DNA of 64,000 nt, from the NCBI GenBank assembly GCA_963739435.1, contig CAVUAN010000012.1, positions 1-64,000 of the forward strand. The letters are read 5' to 3'. Shown here piece after piece: positions 9,872 to 17,226 of this stretch. The position numbers and the translations under genes were made by a program. Source of the stretch: CAVUAN01 sp963739435 (GTDB lineage: Bacteria; Acidobacteriota; Thermoanaerobaculia; UBA5066; Gp7-AA6). Every line of letters begins with the position of its first letter. Within the stretch, counting starts at the first letter, position 1. The notes beneath the pieces were generated by a model. It was not told where the DNA came from and made no database searches. It saw only the letters and a program-made list of their open reading frames with translations.

Positions 9872-10369
9872 GTGCAGCAAACCGAGATCGACCGCACGCA
9901 GCCGAAGGATCTCCTCTACAAGGATCTCGGGGCTTCGCTCGTCAGCCTGCTCCATGGCGAGGCCGATGCTCTTGCAAACCTCTCGAACGCCGCGGGACTG
10001 CTCGGGACGGCGCTCGAAGGAATCAACTGGTGCGGCTTTTACCTGTTGCGCGGCCAGGAGCTCGTCCTCGGCCCCTTCCAGGGCAAGCCCGCCTGCGTCC
10101 GGATTCCTATAGGCAAGGGCGTGTGCGGCACGGCCGCAGCTCGCCGGGAGACCGTGGTCGTGCCCGACGTCGAGAAGTTTCCCGGCCACATCGCCTGCGA
10201 CGCCGCCTCGCGCTCCGAGATCGTCGTGCCGATCCTCGACGGCGGTGTCCTGCGCGGCGTCCTCGACGTCGACGCCCCGGAGCTCGCCCGCTTCGATCAA
10301 AAAGACCGGGAGGGCCTCGAGAGCTTCGTGAAGGCGCTTCTGCCCCTCGTCAACTGGCCCGAGCTCTAG
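9872..10369 (+). CDS. msrC: Free methionine-(R)-sulfoxide reductase (GAF domain)
   Basis: Reduces free methionine-(R)-sulfoxide in the cytoplasm, part of oxidative-damage repair. The 165-residue single GAF domain contains NWCGFYLL, LGPFQGKPACVRI, GKGVCGTAA and the long FPGHIACDAASRSEIVVP motif (given in part). The three catalytic/resolving cysteines are Cys75, Cys85 and Cys109, with the same 10- and 24-residue spacing as E. coli Cys84/94/118. The start is GTG at 9872, nine bases after the phosphoesterase stop, so the two are probably cotranscribed. Confidence 0.93.
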   Translation: MQQTEIDRTQPKDLLYKDLGASLVSLLHGEADALANLSNAAGLLGTALEGINWCGFYLLRGQELVLGPFQGKPACVRIPIGKGVCGTAAARRETVVVPDVEKFPGHIACDAASRSEIVVPILDGGVLRGVLDVDAPELARFDQKDREGLESFVKALLPLVNWPEL

Positions 10370-10385
10370 GCCCGGCAGATCCCCG

Positions 10386-10730
10386 CTACTGGAGGGGAAC
10401 CCGGCCGGAAAAGCCTTCTTCGTAGCCGTGGAAGTGGCCGATCGAGGGCTCGGGATACTTCCAGCAGTAGTAGCCGGCGCCGGAATCGAAGTCGACGAGC
10501 CAGAGTCCCTTGATCTCGAGACCCAGGGCGACGATCTGGTTGGCCCAATCCTCGACCACGCGGTGGCGGGCCTCTTCCGTGTCGATGCCGCTCTCTCCGA
10601 ACCGGCTGTAAAGCGCGGCGGCTTCCTCGGTCAGCTCGCGGACCCGCGGCAGCAGGGCGCCCGCCTCCTCGAGCGTGAACGTCCTGTGCTCGTGGGCGGG
10701 GGTTTCGGTTCCGTCGTCCTGGGTGGTCAC
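10386..10730 (-). CDS. DUF2203 family protein
   Basis: Small cytoplasmic protein of 114 residues, second gene of a two-gene minus-strand operon. It has the DUF2203 layout: an N-terminal FTLEEAGALLPRVRELTEEA helix and a C-terminal LGLEIKGL, VDFDSGAGYYCWKYPEP and GFSGRVPL core. The function of the family is not known. The start overlaps the stop of the upstream O-methyltransferase gene (ATGA), so translation is probably coupled. Confidence 0.85.
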   Translation of the reverse strand: MTTQDDGTETPAHEHRTFTLEEAGALLPRVRELTEEAAALYSRFGESGIDTEEARHRVVEDWANQIVALGLEIKGLWLVDFDSGAGYYCWKYPEPSIGHFHGYEEGFSGRVPLQ

Positions 10731-11371
10731 GCCGGCTCCTCCGTCTTGCGCGCGATCGCGACGCCGTCGCGCAGGGGAACGATCACGCTTACGAAATCGC
10801 GGCGGGCAAAAAGCGCGCGGTTGAAGGCGCGGATTCCCTCCGTCATGGCGTCGCGCACGGAAGTGTCCACGACCTTGCCGGACCAGAGGACGTTGTCGGC
10901 CAGGAGCAGGCCGCCCGGCCGAACGCGCGGCGCCGCGGCCTCGAGCGCCTGCGGATAGCCGTCCTTGTCGATGTCGATGAAGATGACGTCGAACTCTCCG
11001 GAGGTCTTGCGAAAGAGCGAGACGGCGTCTCCCGTCTGGACCTCCACGCGGTCGAGAAGCCCCATCCGCGAGAGGTACCCGCTCGCCTCCTTCGCGTTGT
11101 CGGCGCTGCCGTCCGTGTAGAAAACGCGGCCCTTGGGCCCGACAGCCTGCGCGAAGAAGGCCGTCGAGTAGCCGATGGCGCTGCCCATTTCGAAGACGCG
11201 CCGGGCCTTAATCGACCGGGCCAGGGTGGCCAGGAGCGTTCCCACGGCCGGGCCCACGATCGGGATCTTCCGTTGCTCCGCCTGGCTTTCCATCTCGGCA
11301 ATCACGGGATCGCGCGGCGGGAGCAGCTCCCGGACATACCGGTCGACCTCCGGGGCAACGAGGGGCGTCAT
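10727..11371 (-). CDS. SAM-dependent O-methyltransferase (CCoAOMT/family 3 type)
   Basis: 214-residue class I methyltransferase. The SAM-binding motif I is EMGSAIGYSTAFFA, followed by the acidic TDGSADN strand end, FDVIFIDIDKDGYP with the metal-binding Asp residues, and LLLADNVLWSGKV, which is characteristic of the COMT-like bacterial family. The acceptor is not predictable. The ATG at 11371 is preceded by TAAGAT with a six-base spacer, suggesting a leaderless transcript. It is divergent from the M20 gene across only 33 bases and is followed, with overlap, by the DUF2203 gene. Confidence 0.9.
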   Translation of the reverse strand: MTPLVAPEVDRYVRELLPPRDPVIAEMESQAEQRKIPIVGPAVGTLLATLARSIKARRVFEMGSAIGYSTAFFAQAVGPKGRVFYTDGSADNAKEASGYLSRMGLLDRVEVQTGDAVSLFRKTSGEFDVIFIDIDKDGYPQALEAAAPRVRPGGLLLADNVLWSGKVVDTSVRDAMTEGIRAFNRALFARRDFVSVIVPLRDGVAIARKTEEPA

Positions 11372-11377
11372 GGCCCC

Positions 11378-11383
11378 ATCTTA
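11378..11383 (-). promoter_or_regulatory. -10 box TAAGAT of the O-methyltransferase gene
   Basis: Reads TAAGAT on the minus strand and ends six bases upstream of the ATG at 11371. It shares the 33-bp divergent intergenic region with the -10 box of the M20 gene. Confidence 0.5.
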
Positions 11384-11392
11384 TTCGCTTCA

Positions 11393-11398
11393 TATAAT
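11393..11398 (+). promoter_or_regulatory. -10 box TATAAT of the M20 amidohydrolase gene
   Basis: Perfect TATAAT hexamer ending six bases upstream of the GTG at 11405. Transcription would begin at or within a base or two of the start codon, giving a leaderless mRNA. No clear -35 hexamer. Confidence 0.6.
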
Positions 11399-11404
11399 TG
11401 GCGC

Positions 11405-12586
11405 GTGGCCCTGCAAACTCCTGCTCTCAAGAAGCTGCTCGACGAGTTCCCGACGCCGGAATTTAAGGGGCTCGTCGAGACCCGGCGCGACCTGCACCGG
11501 CACCCCGAGCTCGGCTTCGAGGAGAAGCGGACGGCCGGGATCCTGGCGGATCGCCTGACCCGCCTCGGCCTTTCGCCGCGCGCCGGCGTCGGGGGCACCG
11601 GTGTGACCGCGATAGCCGGCTCCGATCCGAAAGGCCGGATCCTGCTGCGGGCCGACATGGACGGCCTGCCGTTGTCCGAAGAGACCGGCGCGCCGTACAC
11701 CTCGTTGAACTCCGGAGCGATGCACGCTTGCGGCCACGACGGCCACATGGCGATCGCCCTCGCGATGGCCGAGCGGCTCAAGGGCTCCAGCGCCGCCTCC
11801 CGCCTTCGATACCTCTTCCAGCCGGCCGAGGAAACCGCCGGCGGAGCACGCGCCTGCGAAGCCGACGGCATCCTCGAAGGCGTCGTCGCGGCATTCGGCC
11901 TGCACCTGTGGAACCAGCTTCCGGTCGGAAAGATCGGGGTCAACCGGGGCGCTCTCATGGCTGCCGTGGACGAGTTCGCAATCGATGTCGAAGGGCCCGG
12001 AGGGCACGGCGCCGCGCCGCACGAGACCTACGACGCCGTCGTCGCCGCCGCCCGCATCGTCGAGGCCCTGCAGACGATCGTCTCGCGGGAGATCTCGCCG
12101 CTCGACCCGGCCGTCGTCACCGTCGCCTCGATTCATGGCGGTTCGGCGTTCAACATCATCCCGAAGACCGTGCGCCTGACGGGAACGGTGCGCTGTTTCT
12201 CCGAGGCGGCCCACCGCGCGCTGCCCGAAAAGATGGAACGGATCGTGCGCGGCACGGCCGAAGCGGCCGGCGTCACGGCCCGCCTCGATTACAAGCGGGT
12301 CAACCAGGCGGTCGTGAACAACCCCGACATGGCAGACCTGGTCATCGGCGTCGCCCGGCGTCTCGTGGGCGAGGAGAACGTCGAGACAGACACGCAGACC
12401 CTGGGCGGCGAAGACATGTCCGTCTATCTCGACCGCGTGCCCGGCTGCTTCTTCTTCGTCGGCTCGGCGCCCGACGGCGCCCACCGCCCGCACCATTCGC
12501 CCGTCTTCGACATCGACGAGAGGGCTCTCGCGGTGGGCACGGCGGTCTTCGATGCCGTGGCGCGCGAAGCGGCGAGCCGGCTCTGA
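11405..12586 (+). CDS. M20-family amidohydrolase (hippurate/IAA-amino-acid hydrolase-like)
   Basis: Zinc-dependent peptidase/amidohydrolase of 393 residues. Metal and catalytic motifs are present: RRDLHRHPELGFEE at the N-terminus, RADMDGLP, MHACGHDGHMA, QPAEE and the C-terminal TLGGEDMSVYL and HHSPVFDIDE. The lid/dimerisation domain begins near GPGGHGAAPHETYDAV. Members cleave N-acyl amino acids, but the substrate is not evident. The frame is open upstream to 11273 through the divergent gene; GTG 11405 was chosen because it sits six bases after a TATAAT box and matches the family N-terminus. The symporter gene follows with an overlapping start, suggesting uptake or export of a related compound. 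Confidence 0.9.
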   Translation: MALQTPALKKLLDEFPTPEFKGLVETRRDLHRHPELGFEEKRTAGILADRLTRLGLSPRAGVGGTGVTAIAGSDPKGRILLRADMDGLPLSEETGAPYTSLNSGAMHACGHDGHMAIALAMAERLKGSSAASRLRYLFQPAEETAGGARACEADGILEGVVAAFGLHLWNQLPVGKIGVNRGALMAAVDEFAIDVEGPGGHGAAPHETYDAVVAAARIVEALQTIVSREISPLDPAVVTVASIHGGSAFNIIPKTVRLTGTVRCFSEAAHRALPEKMERIVRGTAEAAGVTARLDYKRVNQAVVNNPDMADLVIGVARRLVGEENVETDTQTLGGEDMSVYLDRVPGCFFFVGSAPDGAHRPHHSPVFDIDERALAVGTAVFDAVAREAASRL

Positions 12587-13968
12587 CCCTCACCCTCGCC
12601 CTTCTCCTCACGTACCTCCTGACCGTTTTCGCCGTGGGCGCGGCGCAGCGCCGCCGCGCTTCATCGGATGAGTCGTCCTACTACCTCGCCGGACGCTCGC
12701 TCAACACGTTCTGGGGAACGATCGGCCTGGCGTCGCTGACGACGGGCGGCTCGACGACGATCGTGCTGGCGGGGCTCGTCTACACGCACGGCGTTTCAGG
12801 CTTGTGGTTCGACTTCGCCGGAGCCCTGGGGCTTCTGACCCTCGGCCTCTTCTTGGCCCGCCGCGTGCGCCGCGAAGCCGCCGTGACGCTGCCGGAAATC
12901 ATGGGCCGGGCATACGGCCCGAAGGCCCGGCTGGCTTCCGCTGTGCTCGTCCTCGCCTCGGAGATCGTCTGGTTCGCCCTCCTGACCGAGGCGACCCAGG
13001 TCGTCCTCACGGCCGCGCTCGGAATCGCCCCGACGCCCGCCCTCCTTCTCTCGACGGCAGTCTTCGTCCTCTACACGACCCTGGGAGGCCAGTTCGCCGT
13101 CGTGCGCACGGACCTCGTCCAGTACGGCCTGATGGTCGTCTGCATCCTCGGCATCGCCGGCCACTACGCGTTCCACGGCGCGGGGGGCCTCGGCGGCCTG
13201 CCGCCCGAGACGTGGAGCTTCCCGACGTCAGCCTCGGTCGGTTGGGGCGGCATCGCCGCCTGGCTCGTCCTCGTGGGCCTGCCCCACCTGGTCGGCAGCG
13301 ACGTCTACGCGAAGCTTCTCTCCTGCCGGGACGAGGCGACGGCGAGGAAGAGCGCCCTGCTCGCGGCCCTTTCCAAGGTCGTTTTCGGCCTGGTGGTCGC
13401 TTCGATCGCGCTCGCCGCCCGCAAGGCCCTGGCGCCCCTGCCGGCTTCCGATGTCCTGCCGGCCGCCATTCTCGCTTTCGTGCCGCCGGCGCTCGCTTCG
13501 CTCGTGCTCGTCGCCCTCGTCGCGACGATGCAGTCCTCGGCTGACGCCGTGCTGCTGTCGGCCACGACGGTGACGGCTCGCGATCTCGCTCCCGCCTTCC
13601 TCGGCCGATCTCTCTCGCTGACGGCCGCGCGGGCCTCGACACCCGTTTTCGGCGTCCTGGGCCTCGCCGTGGCGCTGGCTCTCGACAGGAACGTGCTCGA
13701 GACGTTGAAGCTCGGCTACTCGATCTTCGCCGCGGGCCTGATCCTCCCGGTGCTCGCCGCGCTTCTGTCCGGGCGCCGCCTCGTTCCGCCGGCGGGGGCC
13801 ATCGCCGCCATGATCGCGGGCGGGGGCGTCGCCGCCGCGGGCCGCCTCGTTCCCGCCCTCGCCTTCGGACGCGACCCCGTCCTCGTCGGAACCGGCGTCA
13901 ATCTCGCCATTCTGGTGATTGCCAGCCTCGGTTTCCGCTCCCGCCTCGAAGCGCAGGGTTCACAGTAG
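12583..13968 (+). CDS. Sodium:solute symporter (SSS family)
   Basis: Polytopic inner-membrane sodium-coupled transporter, about 461 residues with 12-13 predicted helices. Family features include SSYYLAGRSLNTFWGTIGL, the GGSTT helix break and the VATMQSSADAVLLSATT segment near residue 315 with the sodium-site serines. No ATG or GTG lies at the expected N-terminus. CTG at 12583, overlapping the TGA of the M20 gene (CTGA), gives a family-length protein and is the best start. GTG at about 12634 is a shorter alternative. Overlap with the M20 gene implies a shared transcript and perhaps a transport-hydrolysis pair. Confidence 0.82.
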   Translation: MTLTLALLLTYLLTVFAVGAAQRRRASSDESSYYLAGRSLNTFWGTIGLASLTTGGSTTIVLAGLVYTHGVSGLWFDFAGALGLLTLGLFLARRVRREAAVTLPEIMGRAYGPKARLASAVLVLASEIVWFALLTEATQVVLTAALGIAPTPALLLSTAVFVLYTTLGGQFAVVRTDLVQYGLMVVCILGIAGHYAFHGAGGLGGLPPETWSFPTSASVGWGGIAAWLVLVGLPHLVGSDVYAKLLSCRDEATARKSALLAALSKVVFGLVVASIALAARKALAPLPASDVLPAAILAFVPPALASLVLVALVATMQSSADAVLLSATTVTARDLAPAFLGRSLSLTAARASTPVFGVLGLAVALALDRNVLETLKLGYSIFAAGLILPVLAALLSGRRLVPPAGAIAAMIAGGGVAAAGRLVPALAFGRDPVLVGTGVNLAILVIASLGFRSRLEAQGSQ

Positions 13969-13971
13969 GCA

Positions 13972-14208
13972 AGCCCGGATTATTCACGGACACCCGGCCG
14001 AAACACGTGCAGGGAATTGCGCCTAAAGGGGTTGTTGAAGGGATGAGCTTGACGAGTCGAGGCAAACGTTGTCCGCGACGGAGATCTTTCGTCCGGACAA
14101 GGAAGTGCGACGACGGCGATGCCTCAGCGCATCGCAGAGGAGCGCTGACGCCGTCCGGGCGAAAGAGATCCGAGTGGCGGCCGGAGTCGTTCGTGAATAA
14201 TGCGGGCT
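13972..14208. mobile_element. MITE-like element with AGCCCGGATTATTCACG terminal repeats
   Basis: Non-coding 237-bp segment bounded by imperfect 19-bp inverted repeats: AGCCCGGATTATTCACGGA on the left, and its reverse complement with two mismatches at 14190-14208. It contains an internal hairpin CGATGCCTCAGCGCATCG at about 14117-14135 whose sequence is shared with the element at 35600-35865 despite different ends. No transposase gene is inside. It fills the gap between the symporter and amidohydrolase genes. Confidence 0.75.
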
Positions 14209-14215
14209 AGGGCAG

Positions 14216-15058
14216 ATGCGCATCTTCGACTGTCACATCCACGTCGCCCCCTTCCGGCAGATGACGCCGGAGACACTCGAGCTGTTCTCGCGCCACTGGC
14301 GCCCCCGGGACGTCATCGAGAAGGTGCTCTCGGATCCGAAGGCGCTGCTCACGCTCATGGATGCCGAGGGGATCGAGCGCGCGGCTCTCATCAACTACGT
14401 CGCGCCGGAAGTCATGGGCCTGGGCGCCAGCGTCAACGACTGGGTCCTGGACTTCGTCCGCGGGCACGAGGGCCGGCTCGTCGCCGTGGGCTCCGTCCAC
14501 CCCCGCCACACGAAGGACCCGGCGGGCGACACCGCGCGGCTTCTCGAGAAGGGCATCCGGCTCCTGAAGATCCATCCCCCCCACCAGCTCTTCGCGTCGA
14601 ACGCCTACGTTCACGGGGACGACGCGCTCGCTTCGATTTACCGGACCGCCGAGGAGCACGGCTGCCCCGTCACGATCCACACGGGCACCTCGATCTTTCC
14701 CGGCGCGCGCAACCGTTTCGCGAATCCCATCGACGCCGACGACGTAGCAGTCGATTTTCCGAAACTTCCGATCCTGCTCGCCCATGCTGGCCGGCCGCTG
14801 TACATGGAGACCGCTGCCTTCCTCGCCCGCCGGCACCCCAACGTGCACCTGGAGCTCTCGGGAATTCCGCCGAAAAAACTCCTCGAGTACCTGCCCCGGC
14901 TGGAGGAGCTCTCCGCCAAATGCGTCTGGGGAACGGACTTCCCGAGTCCGGGCGTACTCTCGATGAAGAAAAACGTCGAAGACTTCTCCGCGTTGCCCAT
15001 CTCGGAGGCGGCCAAGGAACGCATTCTTTGGAGCAACGGCGCTGCGCTGGTGAAGTAG
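14216..15058 (+). CDS. Amidohydrolase 2 family metal-dependent hydrolase
   Basis: TIM-barrel hydrolase of 280 residues. Metal-site motifs are FDCHIHVAP at the N-terminus, LLKIHPPHQ near residue 120, VTIHTGTS near 152, LAHAGRP near 190 and WGTDFPSPG near 240, in the order expected for the amidohydrolase_2 (decarboxylase/hydrolase) family. The C-terminal ILWSNGAALV is typical. The substrate is unknown. The ATG lies just after the right end of the MITE-like element, so the element may carry or disturb its promoter. Confidence 0.88.
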   Translation: MRIFDCHIHVAPFRQMTPETLELFSRHWRPRDVIEKVLSDPKALLTLMDAEGIERAALINYVAPEVMGLGASVNDWVLDFVRGHEGRLVAVGSVHPRHTKDPAGDTARLLEKGIRLLKIHPPHQLFASNAYVHGDDALASIYRTAEEHGCPVTIHTGTSIFPGARNRFANPIDADDVAVDFPKLPILLAHAGRPLYMETAAFLARRHPNVHLELSGIPPKKLLEYLPRLEELSAKCVWGTDFPSPGVLSMKKNVEDFSALPISEAAKERILWSNGAALVK

Positions 15059-15073
15059 CTCCACGGCAGGAAA

Positions 15074-15189
15074 CCCTCCCTCTCCCCCCGGGAGAGGGTC
15101 GGGGTGAGGGGCGCACAGAAGCCGTGGCAATCACCTCTTGCGGCTCCGGTCCTCCCCTCACCCTGCCCTCTCCCGGAGGGAGAGGGTCC
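15074..15189. repeat. CCCTCTCCC-GGGAGAGGG paired palindromic repeat, copy 1
   Basis: Two inverted arms (about 15074-15111 and 15151-15189) each contain a CCCTCTCC-n-GGAGAGGG hairpin followed by a GGGTGAGGGG motif. The whole element is a long palindrome. The same architecture recurs at 23889-24011. It separates the amidohydrolase and 3-hydroxyacyl-CoA dehydrogenase genes and may act as a terminator for the first. Confidence 0.85.
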
Positions 15190-15195
15190 TCTCCA

Positions 15196-15201
15196 TATAA
15201 T
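15196..15201 (+). promoter_or_regulatory. -10 box TATAAT of the 3-hydroxyacyl-CoA dehydrogenase gene
   Basis: Perfect TATAAT immediately after the repeat element, ending eight bases before the GTG at 15210. No Shine-Dalgarno. It fits the leaderless pattern. Confidence 0.55.
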
Positions 15202-15209
15202 CCGCGGCA

Positions 15210-16100
15210 GTGAAGATCGAACGGGTCTTTGTCGTCGGCGGCGGAACGATGGGCCGCGGCATCGCCGGCCTCTGCGCGCTCTCGGGATATCCAACCGGCG
15301 TCTACGAGTCCGATCCGAGCCTGCGCGGGACGCTGCGTTCCACAATCGAGTCGTCGTGGGAGCGCGCGGCGGCCAAAGGCAAGCTTCCGCCGGGCGCGGC
15401 CGCCGCGGCAAGCGGCCGTCTGTCGATTGCCACGAGCCTTTCCGCGGCGGCGGACGCCGATGTGTCGATTGAAGCCGTGCCCGAGTCGTTCGCCCTCAAG
15501 GCCGCCGTTTTCGAGGAGCTCGGCCGCATCTGCCGGCCGGACGCCGTCCTGGGCTCCAACACGTCCTCGCTCTCGATCACCGCGATCGCCCGGGCGGCAT
15601 CGCGGCCCGAGCGCGTCGTCGGCATTCACTTCTTCAACCCGGTCGCCGTCATGCCCTTGGTCGAGGTCGTCCGCGGCCGGGACACTTCGGACGGGACGGT
15701 GGCGGCGGCAGCCGCTTTCGCCGAGTCTCTCGGCAAGACCCCCATCCGGGTGGAAGACTCGCCCGGGTTCGCGACATCGCGCCTCGGTCTGGCCCTCGGC
15801 CTCGAGGCGATGCGCATGGTCGAGGAGGGTGTCGCCGGCGCCGCCGACATCGACAAGGCCATGGAGCTCGGTTACGGCCACCGGATGGGGCCCCTGAAGA
15901 CGAGCGACCTGGTCGGCCTCGACGTGCGCCTCTCGATCGCCGAGACTCTCTCGAAGGAACTATCGGGCGAGCGCTTCATCCCTCCCGATCTGCTGCGGCG
16001 GATGGTCGCGGAAGGCAAAACGGGCAAGAAGTCGGGCGAAGGCTTCTACCGGTGGGATGGCGAAACCGCCGTCGCCCTGGACAGGAGGAAGACACCATGA
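15210..16100 (+). CDS. 3-hydroxyacyl-CoA dehydrogenase (3-hydroxybutyryl-CoA dehydrogenase type)
   Basis: NAD-dependent dehydrogenase of the fatty-acid oxidation or butyryl-CoA route, 296 residues. The Rossmann nucleotide-binding motif VFVVGGGTMGRGIA opens the protein. SNTSSLSI, the catalytic-His segment GIHFFNP, DSPGFATSRL and the C-terminal MGPLKTSDLVGLDV follow in the family order. A stand-alone enzyme rather than the multifunctional FadB/FadJ type. The GTG start is eight bases after a TATAAT box. The stop overlaps the next gene (ATGA). A thiolase that could act in the same pathway lies at 58.8 kb but is not linked. Confidence 0.93.
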   Translation: MKIERVFVVGGGTMGRGIAGLCALSGYPTGVYESDPSLRGTLRSTIESSWERAAAKGKLPPGAAAAASGRLSIATSLSAAADADVSIEAVPESFALKAAVFEELGRICRPDAVLGSNTSSLSITAIARAASRPERVVGIHFFNPVAVMPLVEVVRGRDTSDGTVAAAAAFAESLGKTPIRVEDSPGFATSRLGLALGLEAMRMVEEGVAGAADIDKAMELGYGHRMGPLKTSDLVGLDVRLSIAETLSKELSGERFIPPDLLRRMVAEGKTGKKSGEGFYRWDGETAVALDRRKTP

Positions 16101-16597
16101 GCGATCGGCGCGGCCTGACTTTCGGGATCGTGCTCCTGGCGCTCGGCGGCTGGTTCCTGCTGCGCCAGAGAATGGACCTGTCGGGTCCCGGCCCCATCCT
16201 TCTCCTGATCGGTTCGATCCTGTTCGCCATCTCGGCTTCCCGCGGCTTTCGCGGGCCGTTTGTCGGGGCCTGCGTCCTGCTCGGCCTGGGCTCCGGCTTC
16301 CTGATAGCCAACCCGTTTTCGGCCTGGCTCACGGATGGAGGAGCTCTCCTTTTTGGCCTCGGGTGCGGCTTCCTGCTCGTCGTCGTCATCGACGCGGCCA
16401 TGAAGCGGCGCCGCGGTTACGGCCCGCTCGTCGCCGGCTTGATCCTCGTCGCGATCGCCGTGAGCTCGACGCTCGCCCGCTTTCTCGACCTGGCGGGCCT
16501 GCGCGGGTTCGTCGACCGCTTCTGGCCCTGGCTCCTGATCGCCGCCGGCGTCGCCCTCGTCGCCTCGGCCCTCAAACACCAAAAAGCCCCCGATTAG
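16097..16597 (+). CDS. Small multi-pass membrane protein (DUF5668/LiaF N-terminal-like)
   Basis: 166-residue membrane protein with about six predicted helices, beginning RRGLTFGIVLLALGGWFLL. The pattern of Gly-rich paired helices resembles the LiaF/DUF5668 membrane domain, but the match is by eye only. Its ATG overlaps the upstream dehydrogenase stop by four bases. The frame is open a little further upstream (to 16052), but that would overlap the dehydrogenase. Function unknown. Confidence 0.75.
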   Translation: MSDRRGLTFGIVLLALGGWFLLRQRMDLSGPGPILLLIGSILFAISASRGFRGPFVGACVLLGLGSGFLIANPFSAWLTDGGALLFGLGCGFLLVVVIDAAMKRRRGYGPLVAGLILVAIAVSSTLARFLDLAGLRGFVDRFWPWLLIAAGVALVASALKHQKAPD

Positions 16598-16638
16598 GTC
16601 CAAGAGCCCTCCGGGATTCCTGCGGCCCGAGTTTGAAA

Positions 16639-17226
16639 TTACAGGCCCGAGAGGTCCAGCACCTTCGGCACGGGCGGCACAGGAGGCCGGGAAGCGCCGG
16701 GAAGGGCCGTGGGCGCGGCTGCGGCGCGGCGACTGGCGACCCAGCGGGCAGTCGTGACGAGGACGAGGGCGCCGGCAGCGAGCTCGATGGCGAAAAAGCC
16801 GGTCGAGAGCCGGTGGAGCCGGCCGAGCAGGATCCGGGCGGGGTCGGCCGCGGGCAGGTTGTCGATCAGGCCCGGCGCTTCCTTCCGGATCTTGTCGATC
16901 TGGACCACGAGGAGCTTCTCGATGACCAGGGCGGTGATCAGCCCGAGCAGGGCGGCGCGGGTCATGAGCATCTTCAAGAGCCTCGGGGCGCCGTCCCGCG
17001 TCAGCCACCACGACGTCACGATCAGGACCGCAAAGCCGCCCTCCGCGATCCAGCAGAGCCGCGTCAGGATCGGCGCCTGAAGAGCCCCCGCCATGTCGCG
17101 CGTGGGCAGCAGATGGAAGGACTGCGGCGCCACGACAGCGCCGAAGAAGACCGCCGGCCCGATCACCAGGGCGATCGCCAGCAGATGAAGGAGGATCGCC
17201 GGCCCCTCGAGAAGATTACGGCGCAT
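16639..17226 (-). CDS. DUF4149-like four-helix membrane protein
   Basis: 195-residue membrane protein with four hydrophobic segments: an N-terminal LLHLLAIALVIGPAVFFGAVV, then helices near residues 55-70, 88-105 and 145-165. The PAVFFGAVVAPQSF motif and helix layout resemble the DUF4149/TMEM205 family. A Pro/Ala-rich cytosolic tail ends it. The ATG at 17226 overlaps the mqnD stop by 11 bases, so it is cotranscribed with mqnD. No direct role in menaquinone synthesis is known. Confidence 0.75.
   Translation of the reverse strand: MRRNLLEGPAILLHLLAIALVIGPAVFFGAVVAPQSFHLLPTRDMAGALQAPILTRLCWIAEGGFAVLIVTSWWLTRDGAPRLLKMLMTRAALLGLITALVIEKLLVVQIDKIRKEAPGLIDNLPAADPARILLGRLHRLSTGFFAIELAAGALVLVTTARWVASRRAAAAPTALPGASRPPVPPVPKVLDLSGL

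Noticed and set aside
13972..14208. 67-residue frame within the MITE-like element (14007-14210)
   Set aside because: Composition follows the repeat hairpins, no Shine-Dalgarno or family similarity, and the homologous core at 35.6 kb does not keep the frame.
16052..16096. Longer start for the membrane protein after the dehydrogenase
   Set aside because: Would overlap the dehydrogenase by about 50 bases; ATG 16097 gives the usual ATGA coupling.
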